Below, one piece after another: positions 47,971 to 56,600 of a stretch of 64,000 nt of DNA. The translations under genes and the position numbers were made by a program. This DNA is from Nonomuraea sp. MG754425 (GTDB lineage: Bacteria; Actinomycetota; Actinomycetes; Streptosporangiales; Streptosporangiaceae). The notes beneath the pieces were generated by a model, which ran no database searches, was not told the DNA's origin, and saw only the letters and a list, made by a program, of their open reading frames with translations. The first letter of the stretch is position 1; every line of letters starts with the position of its first letter. The stretch is from contig NZ_SSXE01000009.1 of the NCBI RefSeq assembly GCF_021699195.1, positions 28,824 through 92,823 of the forward strand, written 5' to 3'.

Positions 47971-49353
47971 TCAACGTCCAGGTGGCACGGCTACCGTCAG
48001 AGACTGGGCCGGACCGCCGATGCGGCGCCAGGCAGCCGTGTCCCGGGACCAGCGGACGATCGCCGAGCGGTCGGCGGTCAGCACGTACACCCCTCGCCGG
48101 CCCACTCCGATGTCCGCGCCCGCCGCGCCGATGTCCTGCCATTCCCGGACAGAGTCCGGGTTCTCCGGCCCGGGTGCGAGGACGCGTAGCCTCTTACCCG
48201 TCGGATCGGTGGAGTAGAGCCCCGAGGCGCCGCCGTACAGAGCGCCGGCCGGCCCCGCCGCCTGGACCCAGGGCAGCACGGCCGCCGGTTGTCGTCCGGG
48301 CGCCCAGCGGTTGACGGCTGTGCGTTCGGGGGTGAGTCCGTACAGGTCGCCGCCGGTGAGCGCGAACGAGGCTCCGGCGGTGCCGACGAATTCCCAGGAG
48401 CCGGGCCGACCCAGGTAGCGGAAGATCCGGCCGTCGTTCGGATCGGTCGCGAACAGGCCGGGCTCGCCGCCGTACAAGCGTGCGGCGGGACCGCCTACCT
48501 GAGTCCATGACGTGCCGTACCCGTCCCACACGCGGACGGCCTTGCGGTCCGCATCCAGGCGGTAGACACCGGAGCCGCTGACCGCGACGTCGTGGCCCGC
48601 ATCGCCGATGACCGACCAGCGGCCGGGACGTCCACCGTACTTGTGGAGCCGGTTGTCCGCCCCGGCGGCGAACAGGCCCGCGGGCCCGGACCAGAGGTGT
48701 GTGGCGCTCTCGCCGACCTTGGTCCACCCGGCCGGGTCCGTGCCGTCCCACTGGAAGACGCCCTGGCCGCCCGGTCCGGTGGCGAACACGCTGCCTTCCG
48801 CGAGTGGCGCACCTGCGCCGTGCGCGGACGGCGCACTCGCCGGACCCGGCCAGGCCAGTGGTACGAGCAGCGCGAAGGCGACGAGTACGAGGCCGCCACC
48901 GGCGAACATCAGCGGGCGGCTGCGCCGGCGTCGGTTCATGGGTGCTTGGCGCGCTTCCGCGTCCGTCGTGGACGGGACATCGCCGGGAGACGCGGAGATC
49001 GTCTCCTCGTCTGGGGCCGGCGGGGGCGCGGTGGTGGGGATCGTCCTTGGAACGGGTGCTCTCATCGCCGCGTCAAGAGCCGCGGAGTGCAGTCGTACGG
49101 CGGTCTCCAGCCGTTGCCGGCGTGCGCGCTCGTCCGAGGTGTGGTCCTCCACCAGCCGGGTGAGCAGGTCGAGCGGAACGAGCTTCTCGCCGGACCGGTA
49201 CTCGCCCCACAGCGTCTTCCCGACGGGGTAGCGGGCGGCGAGCTCGCGGACGGTCGTTCCGTCGGTCAGCGTCAGCAGGAACTCCGCCAGCGCGTTCGCC
49301 TGCTCGGTGCTGCCTCTCGCCCGACCCTGAGGTCTACCCACTCTGCCGGTCAC
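47971..49353 (-). CDS. HTH-like/membrane/beta-propeller sensor-type protein
   Basis: A 460-residue single-span protein. The N-terminal 75 residues form a small helical HTH-like domain (TVRELAARYPVGKTLWGEYRSGEK) of a type seen at the head of actinomycete signalling proteins. A Pro/Thr-rich linker and a membrane helix (about 147-170) follow. The outer domain (190-460) consists of about six propeller-like blades with recurring G-x-W/F and LYGGxxGLF(A/S)T patterns (tachylectin-like). GTG 49353 has GAGAGG eight bases upstream. The layout suggests a transmembrane sensor that couples an external ligand to a cytoplasmic DNA- or protein-binding domain. It is divergent from the AraC-type gene. Confidence 0.8.
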   Translation of the reverse strand: MTGRVGRPQGRARGSTEQANALAEFLLTLTDGTTVRELAARYPVGKTLWGEYRSGEKLVPLDLLTRLVEDHTSDERARRQRLETAVRLHSAALDAAMRAPVPRTIPTTAPPPAPDEETISASPGDVPSTTDAEARQAPMNRRRRSRPLMFAGGGLVLVAFALLVPLAWPGPASAPSAHGAGAPLAEGSVFATGPGGQGVFQWDGTDPAGWTKVGESATHLWSGPAGLFAAGADNRLHKYGGRPGRWSVIGDAGHDVAVSGSGVYRLDADRKAVRVWDGYGTSWTQVGGPAARLYGGEPGLFATDPNDGRIFRYLGRPGSWEFVGTAGASFALTGGDLYGLTPERTAVNRWAPGRQPAAVLPWVQAAGPAGALYGGASGLYSTDPTGKRLRVLAPGPENPDSVREWQDIGAAGADIGVGRRGVYVLTADRSAIVRWSRDTAAWRRIGGPAQSLTVAVPPGR

Positions 49354-49599
49354 CGCAGTAGCCTCTCTTCGCGCTCGAACCGTTGATCAGTGCAGCAGAA
49401 ATGGTTGTCCGAGGACAACGTATTGTCCGGACTTAATCAGCTATTTCATGTCGAACTGTTACGGACAATCACCGAACCTGCCAGCCTCAGGACCGGCAGC
49501 GGCTCCTTGGACCGCCGCGCCCAGTCGCCGGAACGCCTGCCGCTTCGGCACGATCCGGTTCTTCAGATCGCCACGTCATGGGGATGAAAGGTTCATATC
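49354..49599. other. Divergent regulatory region
   Basis: 246 bases of lower G+C between the propeller gene and the AraC-type gene. Besides the TTGTCC/GGACAA cluster (49404-49468), AAAGG at about 49587 could be the ribosome-binding site for the GTG at 49600. No gene is supported. Confidence 0.5.
49404..49468. promoter_or_regulatory. Cluster of TTGTCC/GGACAA operator sites
   Basis: GTTGTCC-GA-GGACAAC (49404-49419) is a near-perfect dyad. TTGTCCGGAC follows at 49423-49432, and GGACAA recurs at 49463-49468. Three related sites in 65 bases between divergent genes suggest cooperative binding by a dimeric regulator, possibly the AraC-type protein or another factor. Confidence 0.55.
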
Positions 49600-50784
49600 G
49601 TGCCAAAGCTCTTTCCGAGGGATGTGGAGGGCGTGCGGCCGAGACGGGGGAGTGGCGTCGCCGCCGTCCACCCCGCGTCCGGGCTGGAGGATGTGGAGAC
49701 GGAGTGCGATCACTCGTACGCCACTTCGTGGATTCATCGCGCGACTGGACGCGGTTCCGTGGCTTCTGCGTCCACTGATCTGGTGCCCAGGCAGGACCGC
49801 CTCGCATGGTGGGCGCACCTGTCCGCGCACGAGATCGTGCCGATCGCACTGTCCACCGAGCACGCCGATGACTTCCGCGGCCTGGCGTATTCGGTTGACC
49901 TGGCCGCCGCACGGGTGGCCGAGTTCACGATGTCACCGCTCAAAGCCCGGCGCACACCAGCCCACGTCCGGCGCCACGACCCCGACGGGTACTGGCTCTT
50001 CCTGGTCCACAACAGTCCCGTCCGGCTGGAGCAGGCACACAACGACTCCGTGCTGGAGGCCGGCGACTTCGCGTTGTTCGACACCTCGCACCCGCTCGCC
50101 ACCGAGTTCGTCGACGCCGGCGAGCTGACCCGGCTGACGTTGATGTTCATGCCGAAGCAGGCGCTGCCGCTGCCGCCAGGCAAGGTGGACCGGTTGCTGG
50201 CACGCAAACTGACTGCCAGGACCGGCATGGGAGCGATTCTGGCCCGCTATCTCACCGGGGTTCGTGAGCAGGCCACCGGCTGCCATCCGGCCGAGCTGCC
50301 CCGCCTGGGCACCATCGGTTTAGACCTGGCCGCCGCGTTCCTCGCCGGCCACCTCGACGCTGAGCGCCACCTGCCGGGCGAGAGCCAGCACCGCGTGCTC
50401 GCCGCACGCGTCGACGCCTTCATCGACCAGCACCTCGGTGACCCCGGCCTGGGACCGGTCGCCATCGCCGCACACCACCACATCTCCGTACGCACGCTGC
50501 ACGTACTCTTCCAGCAGCGGCCGGAGACCGTCAGCGCCACCATCCGGCGACGCCGGCTCGAACGCTGCCACACCGACCTCGCCGACGTGCGCCTGAGAGA
50601 CCGGCCGATCGGCGAGATCGCGGTGCGCTGGGGCTTCAAGACCACCGCCGAATTCAGCCGCGCATTCCGTGCCGCCTACGACATGAGCCCGCGCGAGCAT
50701 CGGCAGCAGGCGTTCGCCGTGGCTCCTGGCCTCGGTTCGCAACTTCTCGAGGCGACCGTGGGCGAGCGCGATCACCGCGCTTGA
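49600..50784 (+). CDS. AraC-family transcriptional regulator
   Basis: Up to 394 residues. The central region is an AraC-binding-like sensor domain (DRLAWWAHLSAHEIVPIAL through FALFDTSHPLATEF, about 67-170). The C-terminal 100 residues are the AraC double helix-turn-helix (PVAIAAHHHISVRTLHVLFQQ and DRPIGEIAVRWGFKTTAEFSRAFRAAYDMSPREHR). GTG 49600 has AAAGG upstream. However, related proteins usually begin just before the DRLxxW motif, so GTG 49759 is a serious alternative; the extra 53 residues have weaker third-base GC bias. It is convergent with the IclR gene (5-base gap). Its target may be the divergent propeller gene. Confidence 0.85.
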   Translation: MPKLFPRDVEGVRPRRGSGVAAVHPASGLEDVETECDHSYATSWIHRATGRGSVASASTDLVPRQDRLAWWAHLSAHEIVPIALSTEHADDFRGLAYSVDLAAARVAEFTMSPLKARRTPAHVRRHDPDGYWLFLVHNSPVRLEQAHNDSVLEAGDFALFDTSHPLATEFVDAGELTRLTLMFMPKQALPLPPGKVDRLLARKLTARTGMGAILARYLTGVREQATGCHPAELPRLGTIGLDLAAAFLAGHLDAERHLPGESQHRVLAARVDAFIDQHLGDPGLGPVAIAAHHHISVRTLHVLFQQRPETVSATIRRRRLERCHTDLADVRLRDRPIGEIAVRWGFKTTAEFSRAFRAAYDMSPREHRQQAFAVAPGLGSQLLEATVGERDHRA

Positions 50785-50789
50785 GTGCG

Positions 50790-51572
50790 TCACTTGGCCG
50801 TGGCCAGTGCCAGGTCTCCCTCCAGGCGGCGGGCAGCGGTCTGGAGGGTCGCCACGAGCGCGGGCAGTTCGGTGCGTTCGTAGCGGACGCTGGGCATCGA
50901 GACGGACAGGCCCGCCACCGCGACGCCCTGGTCGTTGCGCACGGGGACGCCGACGGCGACGACGCCGTGCTCGGAACGGCCGTGGTTGACCACGAACCCG
51001 GCTCGCCGGATGCGGGTGAGTTCGCCTTTGAGCCGGGTCAGGTCGGGGTGGGCGGACGGCTGCTCGGCGTAGCGGTCGGGGGCGTAGACGGCCTCGAGTT
51101 CGCCGGCGCTGAGTTCGGCGAGCAGCAGCAGGCCCGCCGTGGTCTGGTGCGCGGGGAAGACCATGCCTTCGCGGTTGCCGACGCGTAGCGCCTGGTCGCA
51201 CTCCACGCTGACGATGAACCGGGCCGTGTCGCCGGTGCGGATGGTGAGGTTGGCGGACTCCTTCACGGCGTCGACCAGGCGGCGCAGGTGCGGCAGGGCG
51301 GTCGTGCGCAGTTGTGAGGTGTGCGAGCGCGAGTGCTCGGCCAGTTGGAGCACAGGGCCGGCGTGGTAGCGGTGCCGCTCGTCCTGCATGGCGAAGTCGC
51401 GGTAGACGAGCATCTGGAGCAGCCGGTGTGCCGTCGATCGCGCCACGCCGAGCCGGTCGGCCGCCTCGGAGACCGTCAGGGCGCCTTCGAGCTGCAGCAT
51501 CGTCGCGATCCGCAGGGCGTGGTCGACGCTGGCGACGGCGTACGCCGGTGGTGTCTTCAGGGGCTTGTCCAC
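50790..51572 (-). CDS. IclR-family regulator of the gentisate operon
   Basis: A 260-residue IclR protein. The N-terminal winged helix (SVDHALRIATMLQLEGALTVSEAADRLGVARSTAHRLLQML) precedes the C-terminal effector-binding domain with the conserved GMVFPAHQTTAGLLLLAEL and GVVAVGVPVRN regions. GTG 51572 is preceded by GGAGG. It is divergent from the gentisate dioxygenase gene, the standard arrangement for local control of aromatic catabolism, and the 66-base gap carries a TTCTGC-type element. The effector is probably 3-hydroxybenzoate, gentisate or a related acid; that is inferred from context. Confidence 0.92.
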   Translation of the reverse strand: MDKPLKTPPAYAVASVDHALRIATMLQLEGALTVSEAADRLGVARSTAHRLLQMLVYRDFAMQDERHRYHAGPVLQLAEHSRSHTSQLRTTALPHLRRLVDAVKESANLTIRTGDTARFIVSVECDQALRVGNREGMVFPAHQTTAGLLLLAELSAGELEAVYAPDRYAEQPSAHPDLTRLKGELTRIRRAGFVVNHGRSEHGVVAVGVPVRNDQGVAVAGLSVSMPSVRYERTELPALVATLQTAARRLEGDLALATAK

Positions 51573-51582
51573 CGGACCTCCG

Positions 51583-51594
51583 TTCTGCAGAGAA
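51583..51594. promoter_or_regulatory. TTCTGC-type element, candidate IclR operator
   Basis: TTCTGCAGAGAA lies 11-22 bases upstream of the IclR start, in the divergent promoter gap. It shares TTCTGC/AGAA arms with the dyad at 56474-56488 upstream of the transporter gene. Confidence 0.4.
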
Positions 51595-51638
51595 GAATGT
51601 GGTGTTCTGGTAGAGGTATGTCGAGCACTCTCTCACAC

Positions 51639-52778
51639 ATGAGCACGACACAGACACCGGTCCGGCTGCAGGCCGTCTCGGCCCCCGATCAGCCCGACGT
51701 CACACCCGCCCTGGAAGAGCTCTACCGCGGTTTCGAGCAGGAGCTGCTGGTGCCGTTGTGGACGGAGATCGGCGACCTGATGCCGGCCCACCCGCGCTCA
51801 CGGGCGGTGCCGCACCTGTGGCGCTGGGACAGCCTGCTCGAACTCGCGGCCCGGGCCGGTGAGATCGTGCCGGTCGGTCGTGGCGGTGAACGCCGTGCGA
51901 TCGCCCTGGCGAACCCGTCCCTGGGGGGACGGCCGTTCGCCACGCCGACCTTGTGGGCCGCGATCCAGTACCTGATGCCCGGTGAGGACGCCCCGGAGCA
52001 CCGCCACACCCAGCACGCCTTCCGCTTCGTGGTCGAGGGCTCGGGCGTGTGGACGGTGGTCGACGGTGATCCCGTGCCGATGAACCGGGGCGACTTCCTG
52101 CCGCAGGCCGGCTGGAACTGGCATGCCCACCACAACACCAGCAAGGAGCCCATGGCCTGGCTCGACGGCCTGGACATCCCGTTCCAGTACGTCACCGAGG
52201 CGCAGTTTTTCGAGTTCGGTCGTGACGAGCTCTCCGCCGCGGAGCGCACCACCCCGCAGCGGAGCCGTTCCGAGCGTCTCTGGGGCCACCCCGGCCTCCG
52301 GCCGCTCTCGGCGACGTCGCTCCCGCCGGGCTCACCGCTGTTCGCCTACAAGTGGGAGTTCACCGACCGCGCGCTCGCCGACCAGCTCGCCGTCGAGGCC
52401 GAGGGGTACGGCGGGACGGTCGAGCCGGGGCACGCCGCGGTTCGCTTCGCCAACCCGGCGACCGGCGCCGACGTGCTTCCCACCGTTCGCGCGGAGATGC
52501 ATCGCCTCGTCCGTGGCGCCGAGACCGCCCCGGTCCGGGAGACCGGTTCGAGCGTGTACCAGGTCTTCGACGGCTCCGGGACGGTCACCGTCGGCGACAC
52601 GAGCTGGTCGGTGACCCGCGGCGACCTCTTCGTGGTGCCGTCCTGGGAGTCGTTCTCCGCGCGGTCGGAGGCGGGTTCCACCGACTCCGACTCCGGCGGG
52701 CTGGACCTCTTCCGCTTCTCCGACGCGCCCGTCTTCGAGGCGCTTCAGCTCCACCGGACCCGGAAGGAAGACGCCTGA
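51639..52778 (+). CDS. Gentisate 1,2-dioxygenase
   Basis: A 379-residue bicupin that opens gentisate between C1 and C2 to give maleylpyruvate using Fe(II) and O2. The N-terminal cupin has the metal ligands HRHTQHAF (His121, His123) and WNWHAHHN (His162, His164). The second cupin (about 285-365) is degenerate, as in the family. The length suits actinobacterial gentisate dioxygenases. ATG 51639 is used here; ATG 51618, seven codons upstream, is possible but AGAGG lies too close to it. The TGA overlaps the next ATG by one base. It is the first gene of a four-gene operon divergent from its IclR regulator. Confidence 0.93.
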   Translation: MSTTQTPVRLQAVSAPDQPDVTPALEELYRGFEQELLVPLWTEIGDLMPAHPRSRAVPHLWRWDSLLELAARAGEIVPVGRGGERRAIALANPSLGGRPFATPTLWAAIQYLMPGEDAPEHRHTQHAFRFVVEGSGVWTVVDGDPVPMNRGDFLPQAGWNWHAHHNTSKEPMAWLDGLDIPFQYVTEAQFFEFGRDELSAAERTTPQRSRSERLWGHPGLRPLSATSLPPGSPLFAYKWEFTDRALADQLAVEAEGYGGTVEPGHAAVRFANPATGADVLPTVRAEMHRLVRGAETAPVRETGSSVYQVFDGSGTVTVGDTSWSVTRGDLFVVPSWESFSARSEAGSTDSDSGGLDLFRFSDAPVFEALQLHRTRKEDA

Positions 52779-53608
52779 TGAAGCTCGCCACCATTCGCAC
52801 GCCCGAGGGCACGCGCGCCGTGAAACTGGAGGACGGCAGGCTCGTCGACCTCGGTGCCGAGGACGTCGGCGCCTTCCTGGGACGCGCGGACTGGGCGCGG
52901 GCCGCCGCGGCCGCGAGCGGTCCCGCGTATGACGTCGGCGGCGCGGACTTCGCGCCCGTGGTGCCGCGTCCGTCGAAGGTGATCTGCGTCGGCCACAACT
53001 ACACCAACCACATCAAGGAGATGGGCCGCGAGCTGCCGGCCTACCCGACGCTGTTCCCCAAGTTCGCCGACACCCTGATCGGCGCGCAGGACGACATCGT
53101 CAAGCCCCGGGAGAGCGACGCGCTCGACTGGGAGGTCGAGCTGGCCGTGGTGATCGGCAGGCCCGTGCGCCGCGCCGGCGAGGAGGAGGCCGCCGCGGCG
53201 ATCGCCGGCTTCACGGTCATGAACGACGTGTCGGTACGCGACTGGCAGTTCCGCACCATCGAGTGGACCCAGGGCAAGATCTGGGACTCGTCCACACCGG
53301 TGGGCCCGTACGTCGTGACCCCCGACGAACTCCCCGGGGGCGTGCGTCCGGCGCTGACCGTGCGGACCACCGTCGACGGCCGGGTCATGCAGGAGGACGA
53401 CACGGGAACGCTGCTCTTCGACCCCGTCCACCTGGTGCGATACGTTTCCACCGTCGTGCGGCTCAACCCCGGGGACCTGATCGCCACCGGCACCCCCGCC
53501 GGCGTCGGCCACGCCCGCGACCCGAAGGTGTACCTCGCCGGAGGCGAGACGGTCGTGACGGAGGTCGAGGGCGTCGGGGCCTGCGTCAACAAGGTGGTGA
53601 AGGAGTGA
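52778..53608 (+). CDS. Fumarylpyruvate hydrolase (FAH family)
   Basis: A 276-residue member of the fumarylacetoacetate hydrolase family. The N-terminal lobe (KLATIRTPEGTRAV) leads to the catalytic domain with VICVGHNYTNHIKEMG, the acidic metal ligands in DWEVELAVVIG, and GTPAGVGHARDPKVYL near the C-terminus. It cleaves fumarylpyruvate to fumarate and pyruvate, the last step of the gentisate route. Its start overlaps the dioxygenase stop (TGATG) and its stop overlaps the isomerase start (GTGA). It could in principle act on another acylpyruvate, but its neighbours make fumarylpyruvate the expected substrate. Confidence 0.92.
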   Translation: MKLATIRTPEGTRAVKLEDGRLVDLGAEDVGAFLGRADWARAAAAASGPAYDVGGADFAPVVPRPSKVICVGHNYTNHIKEMGRELPAYPTLFPKFADTLIGAQDDIVKPRESDALDWEVELAVVIGRPVRRAGEEEAAAAIAGFTVMNDVSVRDWQFRTIEWTQGKIWDSSTPVGPYVVTPDELPGGVRPALTVRTTVDGRVMQEDDTGTLLFDPVHLVRYVSTVVRLNPGDLIATGTPAGVGHARDPKVYLAGGETVVTEVEGVGACVNKVVKE

Positions 53609-54228
53609 CCCGGAGTTTCGACGACGCCCTCCGCTGGGCGGACGACGGCACCGAGATGTTCCTCGACGCCGTGGCCGGTCTGGACCAGGCGGCCCGGCAG
53701 GAGCCCAGCCTGCTGCCGGGCTGGACCCGCAAGCACGTGGTCGCCCATGTCGCGGCCAACGCCGACGCGCTCGGCAACCTCGTACGCTGGGCGGCCACCG
53801 GCGAGCGCACGCCGATGTACGCCACTCCCGAGGAGCGGGCCGCCGGGATCGAGCGCGGGCTGCGCATGCCGGCCGGCGAGCTGGACGCCTGGCTGCGTCG
53901 CTCCGCGACCGCGCTGGCCGGCGCGTCGGCGGCGCTGACCGGCGAGCAGTGGTCGGCCGAGGTCGTCACCGCGCAGGGCCGTACCGTGCCGGCGACCGAG
54001 GTGCCGTGGCTGCGGGCCCGTGAGGTCTGTGTGCACACCGTCGATCTCGGCCTCGGCGTCGCTTTCGCCGACCTGCCGGCCGACTTCCTGGAGGCGCTGT
54101 GCGTCGAGGTCGCCGCCAAGCGGGGCGACGTGCCGGCCGTCGAGGGTCCCCTGGCCGAACGCGCCGCCTGGCTGACCGGACGCCCGCACCGGCTGGTCGG
54201 CGCACCCGACCTGGGCGCGTGGCTGTGA
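53605..54228 (+). CDS. Maleylpyruvate isomerase, mycothiol-dependent type
   Basis: A 207-residue DinB-like/MDMPI protein. The N-terminal four-helix bundle contains PGWTRKHVVAHVAANADAL with metal-binding His residues and REVCVHTVDLG with the third His. The C-terminal portion is the short MDMPI_C-like domain. In actinobacteria this enzyme uses mycothiol to isomerise maleylpyruvate to fumarylpyruvate. Start GTG 53605 overlaps the previous TGA, and its own TGA overlaps the next GTG. Its place between the hydrolase and the hydroxylase completes the pathway. The mycothiol dependence supports an actinomycete host. Confidence 0.9.
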   Translation: MTRSFDDALRWADDGTEMFLDAVAGLDQAARQEPSLLPGWTRKHVVAHVAANADALGNLVRWAATGERTPMYATPEERAAGIERGLRMPAGELDAWLRRSATALAGASAALTGEQWSAEVVTAQGRTVPATEVPWLRAREVCVHTVDLGLGVAFADLPADFLEALCVEVAAKRGDVPAVEGPLAERAAWLTGRPHRLVGAPDLGAWL

Positions 54229-55493
54229 GCGCCGGCGTGGACGGGAGCATCGACGTCCTGATCGTCGGCGGCGGCATCGGCGGGCTGAGCACAGCCTACG
54301 CCCTGGCCCGCAAGGGGCTCCGGGTTCGCGTGCTGGAGCAGGCCAAGGAGTTCGGCGAGGTCGGCGCGGGCATCCAGATCGCGCCCAACTGCACGCGGAT
54401 CCTGGACGAGTACGGGCTGCTCGACGAGGCGAAGTCGCTCGGCCTCCTGCCGACCGGCATGGTGATGCGGGACGCCGTGGACGGCAGCGAGCTGACCCGG
54501 CTCGACCTGACCGACCTCGAGCGCACGTACGGTTTCCCGTACATGGTGATCCACCGCAGCGACCTGCACGGGCTGTTCCTGCGCGCCTGCCGGCGGGCCG
54601 GCGTGGAGTTGCTGACCGACCATCGGGTCGTGGGGTACGCCAATACGACCCAGGGGGAGCGGGGCGCACGGGTGGAGCTGGCCGACGGCCGCGTCATGGC
54701 GGCGCCGGTCGTGGTCGCGGCCGACGGCCTGCACTCGGTCGCGCGCGGGCTGCTCGTCGATGACGAGCCGGTCAGCTCGGCGTACGTCGCCTACCGCGCC
54801 GCGGTGCCGATGGGCCAGGTCCGGCGCGACGTCGACCTGTCCGAGGTCGTGGTGTACGTCGGACCGGGCTGCCACTTCGTGCGCTACGGGCTGCGCGGCG
54901 GCGAGATGCTCAATCAGGTCGCGGTCTTCCGCTCGCCGAAGGCGCTGGCCGGCGAGGCGGACTGGGGCACCCCGGACGAGCTGGACGCCGCGTTCGCGGC
55001 CACCTCGCCCGAGGTGCGGGCGGGGATCCCGCTGATGTGGCGTGACCGCTGGTGGCGGATGTACGACCGGGACCCGATCATGACGTGGGTCCACGGCCGG
55101 ATCGCGCTGCTCGGCGACGCGGCGCACCCGCCGCTGCAGTACATGGCGCAGGGTGCGGTCATGGCGATCGAGGACGGATGGGTGCTCGCCGAGCACGTCG
55201 CCCGGCGGCGGGGCGAGGACGGCCGGGTCGACTGGGCCGCCGCGCTGGCGGCGTACGAGGCCGTGCGGCCGGAGCACTGCCGCCGGGTGGTGCTCACCGC
55301 GCGCGCCTGGGGCGACCTGTGGCACCTCGACGGTGCGCAGCGGCTGCGGCGCAACACGATTCTGCGGGCCCGCGAGACGCGCGACTACACCTTCACCGAC
55401 TGGGTCTACGGGGCGACCGCGCTCGTCCCGGAGGAGGAGCCGCCGATGTACCCGGTGGTTCCGCTGTCCTCCGTGGAACTGGTGGAGAGCTGA
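54225..55493 (+). CDS. 3-Hydroxybenzoate 6-hydroxylase (FAD monooxygenase)
   Basis: A 422-residue class A flavoprotein monooxygenase with the FAD-binding GGGIGGLSTAYAL (near residue 13), the DG fingerprint VVVAADGLHS and the second FAD motif ALLGDAAHPPLQYMAQGAVMAIEDGW. The C-terminal WGDLWHLDGAQRL and DYTFTDWVYG segments resemble 3-hydroxybenzoate 6-hydroxylases, including the characterised Rhodococcus enzyme, rather than salicylate 1-hydroxylases. It would convert 3-hydroxybenzoate to gentisate with NADH and O2. GTG 54225 overlaps the isomerase TGA. It is the last gene of the operon. A salicylate 5-type activity cannot be excluded. Confidence 0.88.
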   Translation: MSAGVDGSIDVLIVGGGIGGLSTAYALARKGLRVRVLEQAKEFGEVGAGIQIAPNCTRILDEYGLLDEAKSLGLLPTGMVMRDAVDGSELTRLDLTDLERTYGFPYMVIHRSDLHGLFLRACRRAGVELLTDHRVVGYANTTQGERGARVELADGRVMAAPVVVAADGLHSVARGLLVDDEPVSSAYVAYRAAVPMGQVRRDVDLSEVVVYVGPGCHFVRYGLRGGEMLNQVAVFRSPKALAGEADWGTPDELDAAFAATSPEVRAGIPLMWRDRWWRMYDRDPIMTWVHGRIALLGDAAHPPLQYMAQGAVMAIEDGWVLAEHVARRRGEDGRVDWAAALAAYEAVRPEHCRRVVLTARAWGDLWHLDGAQRLRRNTILRARETRDYTFTDWVYGATALVPEEEPPMYPVVPLSSVELVES

Positions 55494-55623
55494 CGGCCGT
55501 CCGGCCGGGGGACGCCGGGCGGGCCGCCGTCGTGACAGCCGGTCCGCGTCCCCCGGCGGGCCGGGGGCGGTGCGGTGGGCGGTCGTTGCGCCCCTGCTCG
55601 CCGGGCCGGTAGCCTTCGTCCAC

Positions 55624-56412
55624 ATGACGGGAGCGGACAGGGAACGGCCCGCACCGCCGTATCCCATCGCATCGGTGGACCGCGCGCTCAGCCTGATCCA
55701 GATGCTCGCCGAGAGCCCCGAGGTGAAGCTCTCGGAGGTCAGGGCTCGGCTCGATGTCGGCCAGTCCACCGCCCATCGTCTGCTCGCGATGTTCGTGTAT
55801 CGCGGGTTCGCGGTCCAGGATCCGCGCACGCGCGGCTACCGTGCCGGACCCTTCCTCCTCGACCTGCGTCGCGACACCGGCGTGCGCTTCGACGTCGCCA
55901 GGGAGATCCGCCCGACCCTCGCGCTCCTGGCGAAGGAGAGCGGGGAGACCGCGCACTTCGGCGTTCTCGACGGGACCGACGTGCGCTACATCGACGTCGT
56001 GGAGAGCACCCGGGCGCTCAGGGTCAGCGGCCGGCTGGGCCGGACCATGCCCGCCCGCGGCACCAGCATCGGCCGCGCGATGCTCGCGGCGGAGAGCGAC
56101 GAGTGGGTGACCGCCCGCTACGGCGCTCCCGCCCAGGAGCTCAGCGGCCAGGACGTCGCGGAGCACGAGGCCCTCCTGCGTGAGCTGGCCAGGACACGAC
56201 GTCGCGGCTACGCGCGCAACCGCGGCGAGGTGGAGCGGGGCGTCTGCTCGGTCGGCGTCGCGGTCGTCGACCCGGGCGGCGACCTGGTGGGCGGGCTGAG
56301 CATCGCCGCGCCGGACTCCCGGTGGAACTCGACCCTCGAGAAGGCTCACGTCCGGTTGCTGCACGCCGCCGCTGCCCGCCTGACCGGACGCGGCCAGCCG
56401 GGTTCGCACTGA
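55624..56412 (+). CDS. IclR-family transcriptional regulator
   Basis: A 262-residue IclR protein with the winged helix VDRALSLIQMLAESPEVKLSEVRARLDVGQSTAHRLLAM and an effector domain (LRVSGRLGRTMPARGTSIGRAMLAAE, GVCSVGVAVVDPGG). The N-terminal DNA-contact helix is close to that of the first IclR protein (GQSTAHRLL against ARSTAHRLL), so both may read similar sites. TAGCCT ends eight bases before ATG 55624 and there is no ribosome-binding site, so the message may be leaderless. It probably controls the downstream transporter and ThDP/aldolase/aldehyde dehydrogenase genes. Confidence 0.92.
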   Translation: MTGADRERPAPPYPIASVDRALSLIQMLAESPEVKLSEVRARLDVGQSTAHRLLAMFVYRGFAVQDPRTRGYRAGPFLLDLRRDTGVRFDVAREIRPTLALLAKESGETAHFGVLDGTDVRYIDVVESTRALRVSGRLGRTMPARGTSIGRAMLAAESDEWVTARYGAPAQELSGQDVAEHEALLRELARTRRRGYARNRGEVERGVCSVGVAVVDPGGDLVGGLSIAAPDSRWNSTLEKAHVRLLHAAAARLTGRGQPGSH

Positions 56413-56473
56413 CCGTTTCCGCCGGTGGACTCGCTCGGCGGGGGTGTGCCGTGCCCGAAATCTGTCTGAAACT

Positions 56474-56488
56474 TTCTGCTGTGCAGAA
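56474..56488. promoter_or_regulatory. TTCTGC-TGT-GCAGAA dyad, candidate IclR operator
   Basis: A perfect six-base inverted repeat with a three-base spacer, 62 bases after the second IclR gene and 172 bases before the transporter start. The arm sequence recurs in the divergent promoter at 51583. Confidence 0.5.
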
Positions 56489-56600
56489 CGCGGAGTATCG
56501 ACAGCAGACTGTGACGCCGCCTACAGTCCAGTGACCGGGCCAGGTACCGCCGGCCGCGAGGCATCTGCAGGGCTCATGCCGCGGGAGCGGCCCGGTCGTC

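Noticed and set aside
53041..55829. Long - strand frames opposite the gentisate operon
   Set aside because: Antisense shadows; the + strand enzymes account for the region completely.
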